Shown here: positions 39,020-46,627 of the stretch, in pieces
Layout: each line of letters starts with the position of its first letter
Numbering within the stretch: the first letter of the stretch is position 1
Assembly (NCBI GenBank): GCA_016200545.1
Contig: JACQEO010000087.1
Location: 1-64,000 of the forward strand
Direction: 5' to 3'
DNA: 64,000 nucleotides
Origin: Deltaproteobacteria bacterium
Lineage (GTDB): Bacteria; Desulfobacterota; Binatia; UTPRO1
Notes under the pieces: generated by a model
What the model was told of the DNA's origin: nothing
Seen by the model: the letters and a program-made list of their open reading frames with translations, nothing else
Databases searched by the model: none
Made by a program: the position numbers and the translations under genes

Positions 39020-39687
39020 GGCGAACGATCCTCCTGTGGAAGCTCCATTACGACTTCCTTAGCTTGCTTCTCGCCGTAGAAGTTTGTCGTCATCTCCTGA
39101 ATGAGGATGCGGCGCTGCTCGATGCTGCGTACGACCCCGCCGCTCGACCCTATGGACGTTCCGGTGGTGACGATGTAGCCCAGTCCGGCTGAATCTTCCA
39201 CCATTGCGCGTATGTTGCCAGCCTCCGTGACGATACCGACGAGTTTGAGCTGGCCGATCTCGTAGCCTTCGAGGGGGGTGCGGGGGTCCAGCTTGTCGGC
39301 CACGGCCGGCGTGAGGTTGGGGGGGCGGAAGGGATCGCGATGGCTGTTGGGGTCGTATTTGCCGGCGCCGCCGCCGGAAACGGGAGGCCGCACCGCGTCC
39401 GCCGCGACATTCGGCGCCGTGTCCGTCGGTCCGCCCGAGGCCACCGCGTCCGGCTTTGCGCCGTCCGGCACCGGCGCCGCACTCTCGTTGGGCGAGAAGA
39501 TCCGCTCCGCCTGGGCGTCACTCTCGTGGGCGCGCCGCGACTCGGCCGCCGCCGCGTTGTGCGCCCTCTCGATCGCAACCACGGGACCGCTGGGCTCGGC
39601 CTGCGCCGTCGCCACGGTGGGTCCATGGTGCACCACCAACCCGAGCAGCAGCCCGAAGACCGCGCTCACGGAATCCGCGTTGCCCAT
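39016..39687 (-). CDS. pilP: type IV pilus assembly lipoprotein PilP
   Basis: This 223-residue protein has a hydrophobic N-terminus (about residues 7-20), a long Ala/Pro-rich disordered stretch and the PilP beta domain from about residue 118. The domain motifs are RDPFRPPN, PLEGYEIGQLKLVGIV and RAMVEDSAGLGYIVTTGTSIG. It links the PilN-PilO inner-membrane complex to PilQ. There is no obvious lipobox cysteine near the N-terminus, unlike classical PilP, so it may be anchored by the hydrophobic helix. It is coupled to pilQ (ATGA). Confidence 0.94.
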   Translation of the reverse strand: MGNADSVSAVFGLLLGLVVHHGPTVATAQAEPSGPVVAIERAHNAAAAESRRAHESDAQAERIFSPNESAAPVPDGAKPDAVASGGPTDTAPNVAADAVRPPVSGGGAGKYDPNSHRDPFRPPNLTPAVADKLDPRTPLEGYEIGQLKLVGIVTEAGNIRAMVEDSAGLGYIVTTGTSIGSSGGVVRSIEQRRILIQEMTTNFYGEKQAKEVVMELPQEDRSP

Positions 39688-39689
39688 AG

Positions 39690-40316
39690 CTACCTCTTGC
39701 CGCTTTTGGCCTGCTCGGCCTTTTCTTTCGCGATACGCTCGCGCTCGGTTTCGTCCAGGAATCGGAACGTGACCGCCGAGCAGGAGGTGTTGACGATCAT
39801 CGTGCCGCTCTCGGCCTTGGGCTCCTTCATGGAGATGTCGCTCACGTTGACGATGCGGTCGAGCTGCCCGACGCGGTCGAAGAACGTCGCAACCTGTTGG
39901 TAGTTACCGCGCACCAGCACGTCGACCGGCACCTCGGCGTAGAAGTCCTGGTAGCGCTCGGGCTTCTGGCGGAAGAGCAGGATCTCGAGGCCCGACTCCC
40001 GGCCGGCCGACGAGATCGCGCTCAGCAGATCGGGGATCTCCTTGCCGTCGGGCAGCTGCACCTCGGCGCGCCGTACCTCGGCCTGGAGATTACGAACCGC
40101 GGTGCGTTCTTCGTCGAGGTTGGCGATGAGCCGTTGCTTGGTCGTGCGCTGATCCTGCAGGCCCTGGATCTTTTCGCGCGTCGTCGCCAGCTCGGCGAGG
40201 CGCCCGGAGTAGACAAGGGACCAGTAGCCGGCCGCCACCAGCACGAGCAGCAGGGCGCAGAGCATCGCTCGCTGCCGCGACTCGAGGTCGAAGAAACGCT
40301 CGACGAGATCGCTCAT
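39690..40316 (-). CDS. pilO: type IV pilus inner-membrane protein PilO
   Basis: This 208-residue protein has a cytoplasmic start, a single transmembrane helix at about 17-36 (RAMLCALLLVLVAAGYWSLV), a coiled coil at about 42-85 and a ferredoxin-like periplasmic domain (FRQKPERYQDFYAEVPVDV, GNYQQVATFFDRVGQLDRIV). It pairs with PilN in the alignment complex. The ATG at 40316 overlaps the pilN stop. The C-terminal EKAEQAKSGKR tail is likely disordered. Confidence 0.95.
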   Translation of the reverse strand: MSDLVERFFDLESRQRAMLCALLLVLVAAGYWSLVYSGRLAELATTREKIQGLQDQRTTKQRLIANLDEERTAVRNLQAEVRRAEVQLPDGKEIPDLLSAISSAGRESGLEILLFRQKPERYQDFYAEVPVDVLVRGNYQQVATFFDRVGQLDRIVNVSDISMKEPKAESGTMIVNTSCSAVTFRFLDETERERIAKEKAEQAKSGKR

Positions 40317-40942
40317 ACACGGTTCCCCTTGCTCGCGGGCGCGCCGCCCTTCGGCGGCTCGGGATACTTGAGGTCGGGCGAGGCCGGCGACAATGGCTGC
40401 CCGGTGTAGCTGAGACGCGCTTTGACGACGAACTTCTTGAGCTGGATCTCTTTCTGCGCCGTCTGCGTCGTCTCGACCAGGTCGACGTCGGTGAAGTACT
40501 TCGATGTGCCGAGATTGCGCATGAAGACGGCGATCGTCTGATTGTCGAAGGCGAAGCCGGTGATCGTCGCGGCGCCGCTGTCCTCGGTGAACTCGAGCAG
40601 CCACACGTGCTCGGGCGCGGCGTCGCTCAGATCCGCGAGGACGTTCGCCGGTCCGACCTTCCTCTGCTGGAGGGAGCCGATGGTCTTGAGCTTCTCGTCG
40701 AGCTCGGCCTTGTTCTTCTGGAGCTCGCTCAGCTCCGCGGTCTTGGTGTCGAGCACCTTGACCTGCGCCTGGAGATCGGCGTACTCGGCGCGAACCGGGA
40801 TCATGCGCATGCGGCTCCAGACCTCGATGCCGAGCAGCATCGTGGCAGCGAGCATCGCGCCGAGGACGATCAGCCGGCCCTCGGCGCGCCGGCCGACCTC
40901 ACGCTCGGTCTCGCGAGCGGAGAGTAGGTTGATGCGGATCAT
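40313..40942 (-). CDS. pilN: type IV pilus inner-membrane protein PilN
   Basis: This 209-residue protein begins MIRINLLSARE; the INLL motif is the known docking peptide for the groove of PilM. One transmembrane helix (about 25-44), a coiled coil (about 55-90) and a ferredoxin-like domain follow, as expected for PilN. It ends in a Pro/Gly-rich tail. It is coupled to pilM and pilO by ATGA overlaps on both sides. Confidence 0.95.
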   Translation of the reverse strand: MIRINLLSARETEREVGRRAEGRLIVLGAMLAATMLLGIEVWSRMRMIPVRAEYADLQAQVKVLDTKTAELSELQKNKAELDEKLKTIGSLQQRKVGPANVLADLSDAAPEHVWLLEFTEDSGAATITGFAFDNQTIAVFMRNLGTSKYFTDVDLVETTQTAQKEIQLKKFVVKARLSYTGQPLSPASPDLKYPEPPKGGAPASKGNRV

Positions 40943-42045
40943 GTCTTGTCTCCCACGCGCCGCGCCGCGAGGCCGACGGTTACGGCCAGCGACGCCGCGT
41001 TTCGCCGGACGAAATCGGCGTCCACCAGCCGGCCGAGGGTCACGCGCGCGAGCGGGTTGGCGACCTCGACGGGCGTCTCCAAGCGCTCGCTCAACATACG
41101 GGCGAGTCCTTCCGTCCGCGCCGTGCCGCCGCTCAGGTAGACCGCGGAGAGCGGCTCCTCGGCGTCGGAGCGCCAGTAGAAGCTGAGCGCGCGGTGGATC
41201 TCTTCGACGAGGAACTGCACCGCGGGGGTGAGCGCCGCCTCGATCTGTTCGCGGTCGATGTCGCGCGCGGTGCCGCCGGCCTTCAGCAGCTCCGCCTCGT
41301 CGGCCGAGACCGCGAGGCTGCGCATCAGGACGTCGCTGAACTCGGCGCCACCGACCGGAATGTCGCCGGTGAAGGACGACCGCCCTGCGCGCAGGATGTT
41401 GATCGAGCAGTAGCGCGCGCCGACGTTGACGAGGCCGATCACCTGCGTCTCGTCGACGTCGTAGTTGAGCTCGAACATGTTCTCGAGGGCGAAGTAATCG
41501 ACGTCGACGATCGCGGGTATGAGGCCGGCGTCGCGGATCACCGAGGTGTAGCTGTTGACGATGTCTTTCTTGACCGCGACCAGCAGCACCTCGAGCTCCT
41601 CGCGATCGGTGTAGCCGATCACCTGATAGTCGAGGGTGACGTTGTCGAGGTGCTCGGGAATCGCGTTTCCGGCCTCGAGCATCACCTGCTGCTCGAGGTT
41701 CGCCTCGTCGCCTCCGGCGGGGAGGTGGATCTTCTTGATCATCACCGCCGGTCCGGGGACCGCGGTCACCACCTGCTTCGAGCGCGCGCCGGTTTGCTTC
41801 ACGAGGTTCCGGATCGTCTGCGCGACCTCGTCGGGATCTTGAATGAGGTTGTTCTGCACCGCCGTCGCGGGCAGTGGCGCGATGCCGGCGGCGAGCAGCC
41901 GGATGTTGCCCGCCGGTCCATCGGTCTCGACCAGCTTCACGCAGCTCGAACCGATGTCGATGGCGAGTAGGCCGTTACCGCCGCGGGAGAACAGACCGAA
42001 GGCCGAGCGTCCCAGCCCGGCAAGCCGCGCCTGATCCTTGCTCAT
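40939..42045 (-). CDS. pilM: type IV pilus cytoplasmic actin-like protein PilM
   Basis: This 368-residue FtsA/actin-fold protein has phosphate-1 loop LLAIDIGSSCVKLVE near residue 26, VPGPAVMIKKIHLP near 98, VGLVNVGARYCSINIL near 200 and adenosine loop YLSGGTARTEGLA near 312. It binds the INLL peptide of PilN on the cytoplasmic face. The ATG at 42045 overlaps the stop of a 52-codon leader ORF (ATGA). It heads pilM-N-O-P-Q. Confidence 0.95.
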   Translation of the reverse strand: MSKDQARLAGLGRSAFGLFSRGGNGLLAIDIGSSCVKLVETDGPAGNIRLLAAGIAPLPATAVQNNLIQDPDEVAQTIRNLVKQTGARSKQVVTAVPGPAVMIKKIHLPAGGDEANLEQQVMLEAGNAIPEHLDNVTLDYQVIGYTDREELEVLLVAVKKDIVNSYTSVIRDAGLIPAIVDVDYFALENMFELNYDVDETQVIGLVNVGARYCSINILRAGRSSFTGDIPVGGAEFSDVLMRSLAVSADEAELLKAGGTARDIDREQIEAALTPAVQFLVEEIHRALSFYWRSDAEEPLSAVYLSGGTARTEGLARMLSERLETPVEVANPLARVTLGRLVDADFVRRNAASLAVTVGLAARRVGDKT

Positions 42046-42200
42046 CGTACCCCACCACCCCTCTCGCCGCCGACCGCTCGGACTCGATGCGCGGCGCAGC
42101 ACGATGTAGCGCTACATGCGGATCGGAGCGAAACGCCTTCGGACAGGCGTCGAATACCACACGCGGAAAACCATCCGCAATGAAAAAACACTGCGCTCAT
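42042..42200 (-). CDS. 52-codon leader ORF coupled to pilM
   Basis: This small ORF begins MSAVFFHCGWFSACG and ends in an arginine/glycine stretch. Its ATG follows a consensus ribosome binding site, AAGGAGGTG, at ideal spacing, the best in the region. Its TGA overlaps the pilM ATG (ATGA). It has six cysteines, including SACSATSCC, and no family I know. It may be a real small protein or a leader whose translation sets pilM expression. The plus-strand readings here show no such signals. Confidence 0.5.
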   Translation of the reverse strand: MSAVFFHCGWFSACGIRRLSEGVSLRSACSATSCCAAHRVRAVGGERGGGVR

Positions 42201-42265
42201 GGCGTCTCCACCTCCTTGTGAGTGCACCCCGGCGACGTTTTCAGCCTCGCCCATCCACCTGAAAG

Positions 42266-42305
42266 CGAAGAGGCCCGACCCGAGCGTTCGGACCGGGCCT
42301 CTTCG
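42266..42305 (-). terminator. strong hairpin in the pilM leader (possible attenuator)
   Basis: CGAAGAGGCCCG and CGGGCCTCTTCG form a perfect 12-bp stem, with an inner CCGA/TCGG stem. On the minus strand it is followed by CTTTC and then by the ribosome binding site of the leader ORF. It lies between divergent genes, so it does not end any known upstream gene on either strand. That suggests an attenuator or the end of a small RNA. Confidence 0.55.
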
Positions 42306-42531
42306 TGCAGATAAGGAGGGGCTACCGTCCCGTAGAGCAATCGCGGTGCCGCTCCGCACGGCGCAAAACCCGTGGCAGCTCGCTCTCGAGACGGCCGACG
42401 CCCGCGGGAAGGGACAAGAATTCGTACGCAGGGGAACAGCGCTGTCGTGGATTTGACAGTCGCCAGCGCCCCGGAAGCGCCGCAGCGCTGCCGGGCAAAG
42501 GTTTTCGGCCGAGGGTGCCGATATACCCAAC
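42306..42531. other. structured non-coding gap upstream of the pilM leader hairpin
   Basis: These 226 bases separate the pilM leader from the plus-strand gene at 42532. They hold several GC stems (for example CACGG/CCGTG around 42358-42374), and a perfect TTGACA at 42453-42458 with no good -10 partner. No ORF here looks real. It may be a leader RNA or small RNA read on the minus strand and ended by the hairpin at 42266-42305. I could not match it to the 6S, c-di-GMP or other consensus that I know. Confidence 0.35.
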
Positions 42532-43140
42532 ATGAAACCAATACGCGCTTTGATGGTCCTCGCAGGCGCGGGTCTCGTCGTCGCCGCCCCGCAGGCGTGC
42601 GCCGACGTGCTCATCCGACTGCAGAGCGGGGTCACGCTACGCGCCAGCTCATACTGGGTCGAAGGTGACGTGGTGAAATTCGAGCACCGCGGCGGCATCG
42701 TCGGCTTCGCGCGCGACGCGGTCGTAGCCATCGAAGACGCCGCGCCTCTTCCGAAAGATGCCGCGTCCGAAATGCCCGCCAGCCGAACGGCAGCGGCAGC
42801 CGCCGCACCAGACGCGAGAGTGCGGACGAGAGATCCCGCAGGCACGAGCGGCGCCTCTGCATCGGCGACAGCATCTGCCGCGGAGAAAGTAAACGATGAT
42901 TCCCACCCGGCAGCGAAGCTCGCCGCGAGCGCGGATCCCGACCTCGCCCCCGTCCCCGAAGAAGATCTCCAGGCCCGGATGGCGCGTCTCGACAAGCTCT
43001 CGTTGACGACGCACCGCGAGCTGACGATCGCGCGAAATCAAGGGCAGGCCGATGAGGTTCTCGACCGCCTGCAGCGAAGGATCGACGAGATCAACCGTCA
43101 GCGCAGCGAGACGATACAGCGGCTGGGCGCGCTTCGCTGA
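42532..43140 (+). CDS. exported coiled-coil protein of unknown function
   Basis: This 202-residue protein has a signal peptide (hydrophobic residues 5-19, cleavage after CADA-type sequence near 25). A small beta domain follows, LIRLQSGVTLRASSYWVEGDVVKFEHRGGIVGF, of the type in which a short export domain senses or binds a surface in deltaproteobacterial proteins. After that come an Ala-rich linker and a C-terminal coiled coil at about 150-200. It lies between the pil operons, transcribed away from pilM and towards the minor pilins. A pilus-related role is only suggested by position. Confidence 0.75.
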   Translation: MKPIRALMVLAGAGLVVAAPQACADVLIRLQSGVTLRASSYWVEGDVVKFEHRGGIVGFARDAVVAIEDAAPLPKDAASEMPASRTAAAAAAPDARVRTRDPAGTSGASASATASAAEKVNDDSHPAAKLAASADPDLAPVPEEDLQARMARLDKLSLTTHRELTIARNQGQADEVLDRLQRRIDEINRQRSETIQRLGALR

Positions 43141-43166
43141 TCAGCGGAGCGGGAGCCCCGCGCCGA

Positions 43167-44333
43167 TCAAAATACGTCGCGCCACGACGTGACGACCACG
43201 GGCGCGGGGAGGGGAGGCACGCCACTGCCCGATTGATTGGCGAGCGCGAGCGCCTCGCTGCTGTACTGGATGTCGGCGTGCCCGCCGACGGTCAGGTTGA
43301 AGTCGGTCGTCCAGATCGATCCGAAGATCGTCGCGCTTCCCGTGACGTCGGTGACCTGCGTCGTGCCGCGTACGATGATGAGCCCGTCGAAATTGAAATT
43401 GCCGTTGATGTTGAGGGCGTTCTCGACGATCATGATGCCGGCACCGGACGCATTGCCGTTCTCGGTCACACCGGAGCCGTTGCCGGGAAGGTATGTGATC
43501 TGTGGATGCCCCGGCGGCGGCGTGCTCGTGCCCAAGGTGTCGCCTCCGTGGATGTCGCCAGCCCAGGTGGTGTGGGGCAATGCGAGAAGGTCGGTGATCA
43601 TTTGATTGATTTGGGCTGAGGACATCCCCTGTGTTGCGGATACGCTCGGCGTATCGGGATTCCCCGGAATGTACCCGAGCCCCTGCACGTTGTCCTTCTG
43701 TTGGTTACTCAGGCTGTCGCGTGTCTCCTGCGCGTTCGCCTCCGTCCGCGTCGTGATGCCGGGCACGGCAGGCTTTGGACCGGCAAGGCCGTTCGAGTAG
43801 TTCACATCGTTGCCGTTGATCTCGAAGTTGTTGCCGTTGAAGGTCGCGTCGGTGGGGTTGTCGGTGGCGAGATAGATCGCCCCCGGCGGCGCGGCCGGTA
43901 CGCCGCTCTTCACGATGCGGGCGACCACCGTCCGTAGCGAGTTGTCGCTGCCGGTGCCGGTCGCGGTGAGGACGCCGCGGTTCGGATCGCCCGGACGGTA
44001 CGGGTCCATCGCGATGGAGACGCTGTAGAAGTAGCCAGCCTGCTGCGCCATCGGCTGCGGGCTGGCGCCGAAGGGCGCCTGGTGACCCGTCCACACGCCG
44101 TAGACATCGTTTTGCAGATTTATGACGCCGGCCTGATTGATGATGCCGACGGCGTGCGCGACGCCCGCCTCGGCGGCGAAGAGCGACTGCGAGGAGCCGC
44201 GGTAGTTGCGCGAGGCGGCGATGTCCGATTGGCTCATGCGCAGCGCCGCGGCGGTCACGCCGATCAGCATCGCCATCACGAAGATGGCGGTTACCATCGC
44301 GAAGCCCCGCTCGTCCTTCGAGATCACGGTCAT
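43167..44333 (-). CDS. pilX: PilX-like minor pilin / pilus assembly protein
   Basis: This 388-residue protein has a prepilin-like start ERGFAMVTAIFVMAMLIGVT (cleavage after Gly10) followed by SRNYRGSSQSLFAAEAGVAHAV, the PilX N-terminal signature. The remainder is beta-rich, with repeating NGN motifs. The +5 residue after the cleavage site is Thr, not the usual Glu, as in many PilX proteins. The ATG at 44333 is chosen; a longer reading adds an atypical tail. It is the last gene of the minor pilin operon. Confidence 0.85.
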   Translation of the reverse strand: MTVISKDERGFAMVTAIFVMAMLIGVTAAALRMSQSDIAASRNYRGSSQSLFAAEAGVAHAVGIINQAGVINLQNDVYGVWTGHQAPFGASPQPMAQQAGYFYSVSIAMDPYRPGDPNRGVLTATGTGSDNSLRTVVARIVKSGVPAAPPGAIYLATDNPTDATFNGNNFEINGNDVNYSNGLAGPKPAVPGITTRTEANAQETRDSLSNQQKDNVQGLGYIPGNPDTPSVSATQGMSSAQINQMITDLLALPHTTWAGDIHGGDTLGTSTPPPGHPQITYLPGNGSGVTENGNASGAGIMIVENALNINGNFNFDGLIIVRGTTQVTDVTGSATIFGSIWTTDFNLTVGGHADIQYSSEALALANQSGSGVPPLPAPVVVTSWRDVF

Positions 44334-44344
44334 GGCGGCTCTCC

Positions 44345-44983
44345 CTACTGACACTGGTACTCGCGGCTGCGGATACCGACGTTCGTCCACAGTGACGCGC
44401 GCGCCTGATTCGTCGTCCGCGTATCGGGAGTCTTGCTCGGCTCGAGCCGGATCCCGATGCGGTATACCGCCGCCGCCTGCGCAGCGGTGAGCCCGCCGGC
44501 GCCGGGGACGATTTCGGTGCCGAGGCTGTCGTAGTAACGGAACTGGAAGGCGTTGGAGGGCACGTCCGTCGCCACGTCACTCGCCACCCCGCCGACGACG
44601 CGTTGCACGGTCTGCGTCGCCGCGACGTACTGATAGGTGACGTCCTCGGACGCCGCCGCGCCGGCTTGGATGATGTTGTCCTCGCTCAGGTCGTACTGGA
44701 TGCGGAGGCTCTGCGTTCCGCCGCTGACGATCCCGAATCCTGCGGCTGGACACCCCGGATTCGGCGCCCAATACCCGGCCAGCCGGATCTCGCGCGTCAT
44801 GAACTCGACCGTCCCGCGCGAGGAGTCGTTCAGGTCCACCTGCCCGGCCTGCACCCGCATCGCGAGCGACTGCGCGCGCACGAACGTCACCGCGCCGGCC
44901 CCGACGATGATCGCGAGCGTCATGCCGACCAGCATGTCGACGAGCGTGGTCCCGCCTTCGCCTGAATATCGCGCGATCATCAC
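44345..44983 (-). CDS. pilW: PilW-like minor pilin
   Basis: This 212-residue prepilin-like protein has leader MMIARYSGEGG followed by TTLVDMLVGMTLAIIVGAG (cleavage after Gly11). The helix then continues with TVEFMTREIRLAGYW, a motif typical of PilW/PilJ. The mature protein would start TTLVD, with Asp at +5 in place of Glu, an uncommon substitution. Its start overlaps the pilV stop, and 11 bases separate it from pilX. Confidence 0.88.
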   Translation of the reverse strand: MMIARYSGEGGTTLVDMLVGMTLAIIVGAGAVTFVRAQSLAMRVQAGQVDLNDSSRGTVEFMTREIRLAGYWAPNPGCPAAGFGIVSGGTQSLRIQYDLSEDNIIQAGAAASEDVTYQYVAATQTVQRVVGGVASDVATDVPSNAFQFRYYDSLGTEIVPGAGGLTAAQAAAVYRIGIRLEPSKTPDTRTTNQARASLWTNVGIRSREYQCQ

Positions 44984-45405
44984 TTGACCATGACCTCGCG
45001 CATCGTTTGAGTCTGACCGGAGAACGTCCAGGCAACCTGCACCGCGACGGTTTTCAAGCCCACCATCGGCGTATCTTTGGTCACCGTCCAGGTGCGGGTG
45101 TAGGTGCCGGCGGCGGCGGCGGTCGAGGTGATCGGATTGTTCGCGTCCGCGTGGTTCCCGGCGGTGAACTCCGGCGCCGTCGTTACCTTCGCCTGGAGCT
45201 GTTCGATCTCGTCGTGGACGAGCGTCATCGCGGTCGTGGCCGACCGGCTGTACTCAGTGTAGCGGGTGGCACGGTCGGCGCCGACCCCCATCCCGAGAAA
45301 GACGACCGTGAGCAGGCCCATCGCCGCCAGCGCCTCGACGACAGTGAACCCGTCCGTCCCGCAAGCGCGCGACGGGCGAGCGTGGCTAGCCGACCTAGCC
45401 GACAT
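44980..45405 (-). CDS. pilV: PilV-like minor pilin
   Basis: This 141-residue protein has a 19-residue leader ending in DG, then FTVVEALAAMGLLTVVFLGM, the canonical type IV prepilin cleavage site with Glu at +5. RYTEYSRSATTAMTLVHDEIEQL continues the N-terminal helix, and a small beta domain follows. The ATG at 45405 overlaps the fimT-like stop by 11 bases. It would prime pilus assembly with the other minor pilins. Confidence 0.87.
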   Translation of the reverse strand: MSARSASHARPSRACGTDGFTVVEALAAMGLLTVVFLGMGVGADRATRYTEYSRSATTAMTLVHDEIEQLQAKVTTAPEFTAGNHADANNPITSTAAAAGTYTRTWTVTKDTPMVGLKTVAVQVAWTFSGQTQTMREVMVK

Positions 45406-45886
45406 TGATGCGGCCGATCGTGGTGACAGTGATCGTCTTGGTCGAACCATAGCTGCTCGTGAAGGTGACGGTGTAAGGCTGTGTCGTGAGCCCGCGCGAG
45501 TCGAACGTCGGCGTTGCGGGGTTGGTCGTGACGGTGACGTTGCCCGGGAGGTCCTGCGGCGCACCGTCACTGACGTACGCGCCGCTTCCCGGGGTGCTCT
45601 CCCGCTGACGCGTATACGTCTGGCCGTCGAACTGCAGACGCGCGTGTCCGTTTGAGGTGATCGCGCGCGCGCGCGCCAGCCGCAGGTCGAGGGCAACCTC
45701 TTGCGTCGCCTCGGTCAGGTCGTACGTCGCAAGCATGACCGGAATGCGCGGCACCGCGGTCGCAGCGAGAAGGCTCACGATCGCGGCCGTCACCACCACC
45801 TCGATGAACGAGAACCCCGCCTGCCGGCCGGTGGCCGCAGCGGCACGGCCTGTGCGTTCGTGACACATGGTCAGAGCCCCACGCAT
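45395..45886 (-). CDS. fimT: FimT/GspH-like minor pilin
   Basis: This 163-residue protein has a prepilin cleavage site RQAG followed by FSFIEVVVTAAIVSLLAATAVP, then LTEATQEVALDLRLARARAITSNG, the GspH/FimT signature. The rest is a GspH beta domain. The ATG at 45886 is the longest start; one at 45868 is also possible, and neither has a strong ribosome binding site. It leads fimT-pilV-pilW-pilX. Confidence 0.87.
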   Translation of the reverse strand: MRGALTMCHERTGRAAAATGRQAGFSFIEVVVTAAIVSLLAATAVPRIPVMLATYDLTEATQEVALDLRLARARAITSNGHARLQFDGQTYTRQRESTPGSGAYVSDGAPQDLPGNVTVTTNPATPTFDSRGLTTQPYTVTFTSSYGSTKTITVTTIGRINVG

Positions 45887-46074
45887 TGCAGAAGCAATAC
45901 GCGTTCCGCGACGCTAGGCGGACCCTTGTGCCCGCAAATGCCGCGATCGCCTTGTCCGAGGCTTCAGGTGCCATACGGGATGGCGTAGGAAGCCCAGGCA
46001 AACGGGTGACTCCGTCATTGCCCTGCCGGTCTCGGACCGCGGCTTTCGACACGGCGAGCGCGCCGCGGCGGCGC

Positions 46075-46353
46075 TCAGCGCACGAGAGTCGCGCGTAGCG
46101 TGGCGAGACGGCCGTCGTCGTCGATGTCGAGATCGACCGGAGTACCCGGCTTGAGCTCGTTCGGGGCGATGCGTTGTCCGTCGCAGTCGACGAGCTGGGT
46201 CTCGCGCTCGATCGCGTACGTCTTTCCGGCGACCTTGACCTGCGTCGCATCGGCGGACTCGACCGCGCCGCTGCGCTGTTCGGCGGCACGCGCCGCCGTG
46301 GTAGCGAGCAGGAGCGCGAGACTCAGGACTGGTAGCATCTTCCGCACGGTCAT
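46075..46353 (-). CDS. small exported protein of unknown function
   Basis: This 92-residue protein has a signal peptide MTVRKMLPVLSLALLLATTA (cleavage near ARA23). The small beta domain contains SADATQVKVAGKTYAIERETQLVDCDGQRI and a D-rich DLDIDDDGRLATLRATL end. The domain recalls a short OB-like or DUF5666-type fold, but I cannot name it. It lies between a small ORF and the minor pilin genes on the same strand. Confidence 0.7.
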   Translation of the reverse strand: MTVRKMLPVLSLALLLATTAARAAEQRSGAVESADATQVKVAGKTYAIERETQLVDCDGQRIAPNELKPGTPVDLDIDDDGRLATLRATLVR

Positions 46354-46355
46354 CC

Positions 46356-46553
46356 TCAGGGGCACGGCACCTCCGTCGAGCACTGGCGCCACGAGATCGG
46401 GGTGACGTTGTTCGGCAGCTCGGCGAGCGGCGGTTGATCGACGGCGCCGGCCGAGGCGATGAAACCGGTCGAGCCGTTCTTCTGAATCGTGACCGTGAGC
46501 TCGGTTGGAATGCTGATGCCGAGTGCCGTCACGCGCATGCTGCGCGACACCAT
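46356..46553 (-). CDS. doubtful short ORF, possibly a remnant
   Basis: This 65-residue ORF (MVSRSMRVTALGISIPTELT, ending STEVPCP) has ordinary composition and a beta-like pattern. It has no signal peptide and no ribosome binding site. The open frame extends upstream into the priA start with a sequence that also looks protein-like, so it may be the 3' end of a gene broken by the priA junction. It ends two bases before the small exported protein's ATG. Confidence 0.3.
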   Translation of the reverse strand: MVSRSMRVTALGISIPTELTVTIQKNGSTGFIASAGAVDQPPLAELPNNVTPISWRQCSTEVPCP

Positions 46554-46627
46554 CGGCGGTTGCCCCGGGCCGCTGCCGACGCGCCATGCGCTTTGACACG
46601 TGAGCGGCCGCGCGCGATAACCCGCCC

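Noticed and set aside
42453..42458. Perfect TTGACA as a promoter for the gene at 42532
   Set aside because: No acceptable -10 hexamer lies 16-18 bases downstream.
42306..42531. 6S RNA or c-di-GMP riboswitch upstream of pilM
   Set aside because: Fragments such as CCCTGCG and GTCCCTT recall 6S RNA, and c-di-GMP switches precede pilus genes in other bacteria. I could not find the closing stems or the conserved aptamer strings, so I leave it unassigned.
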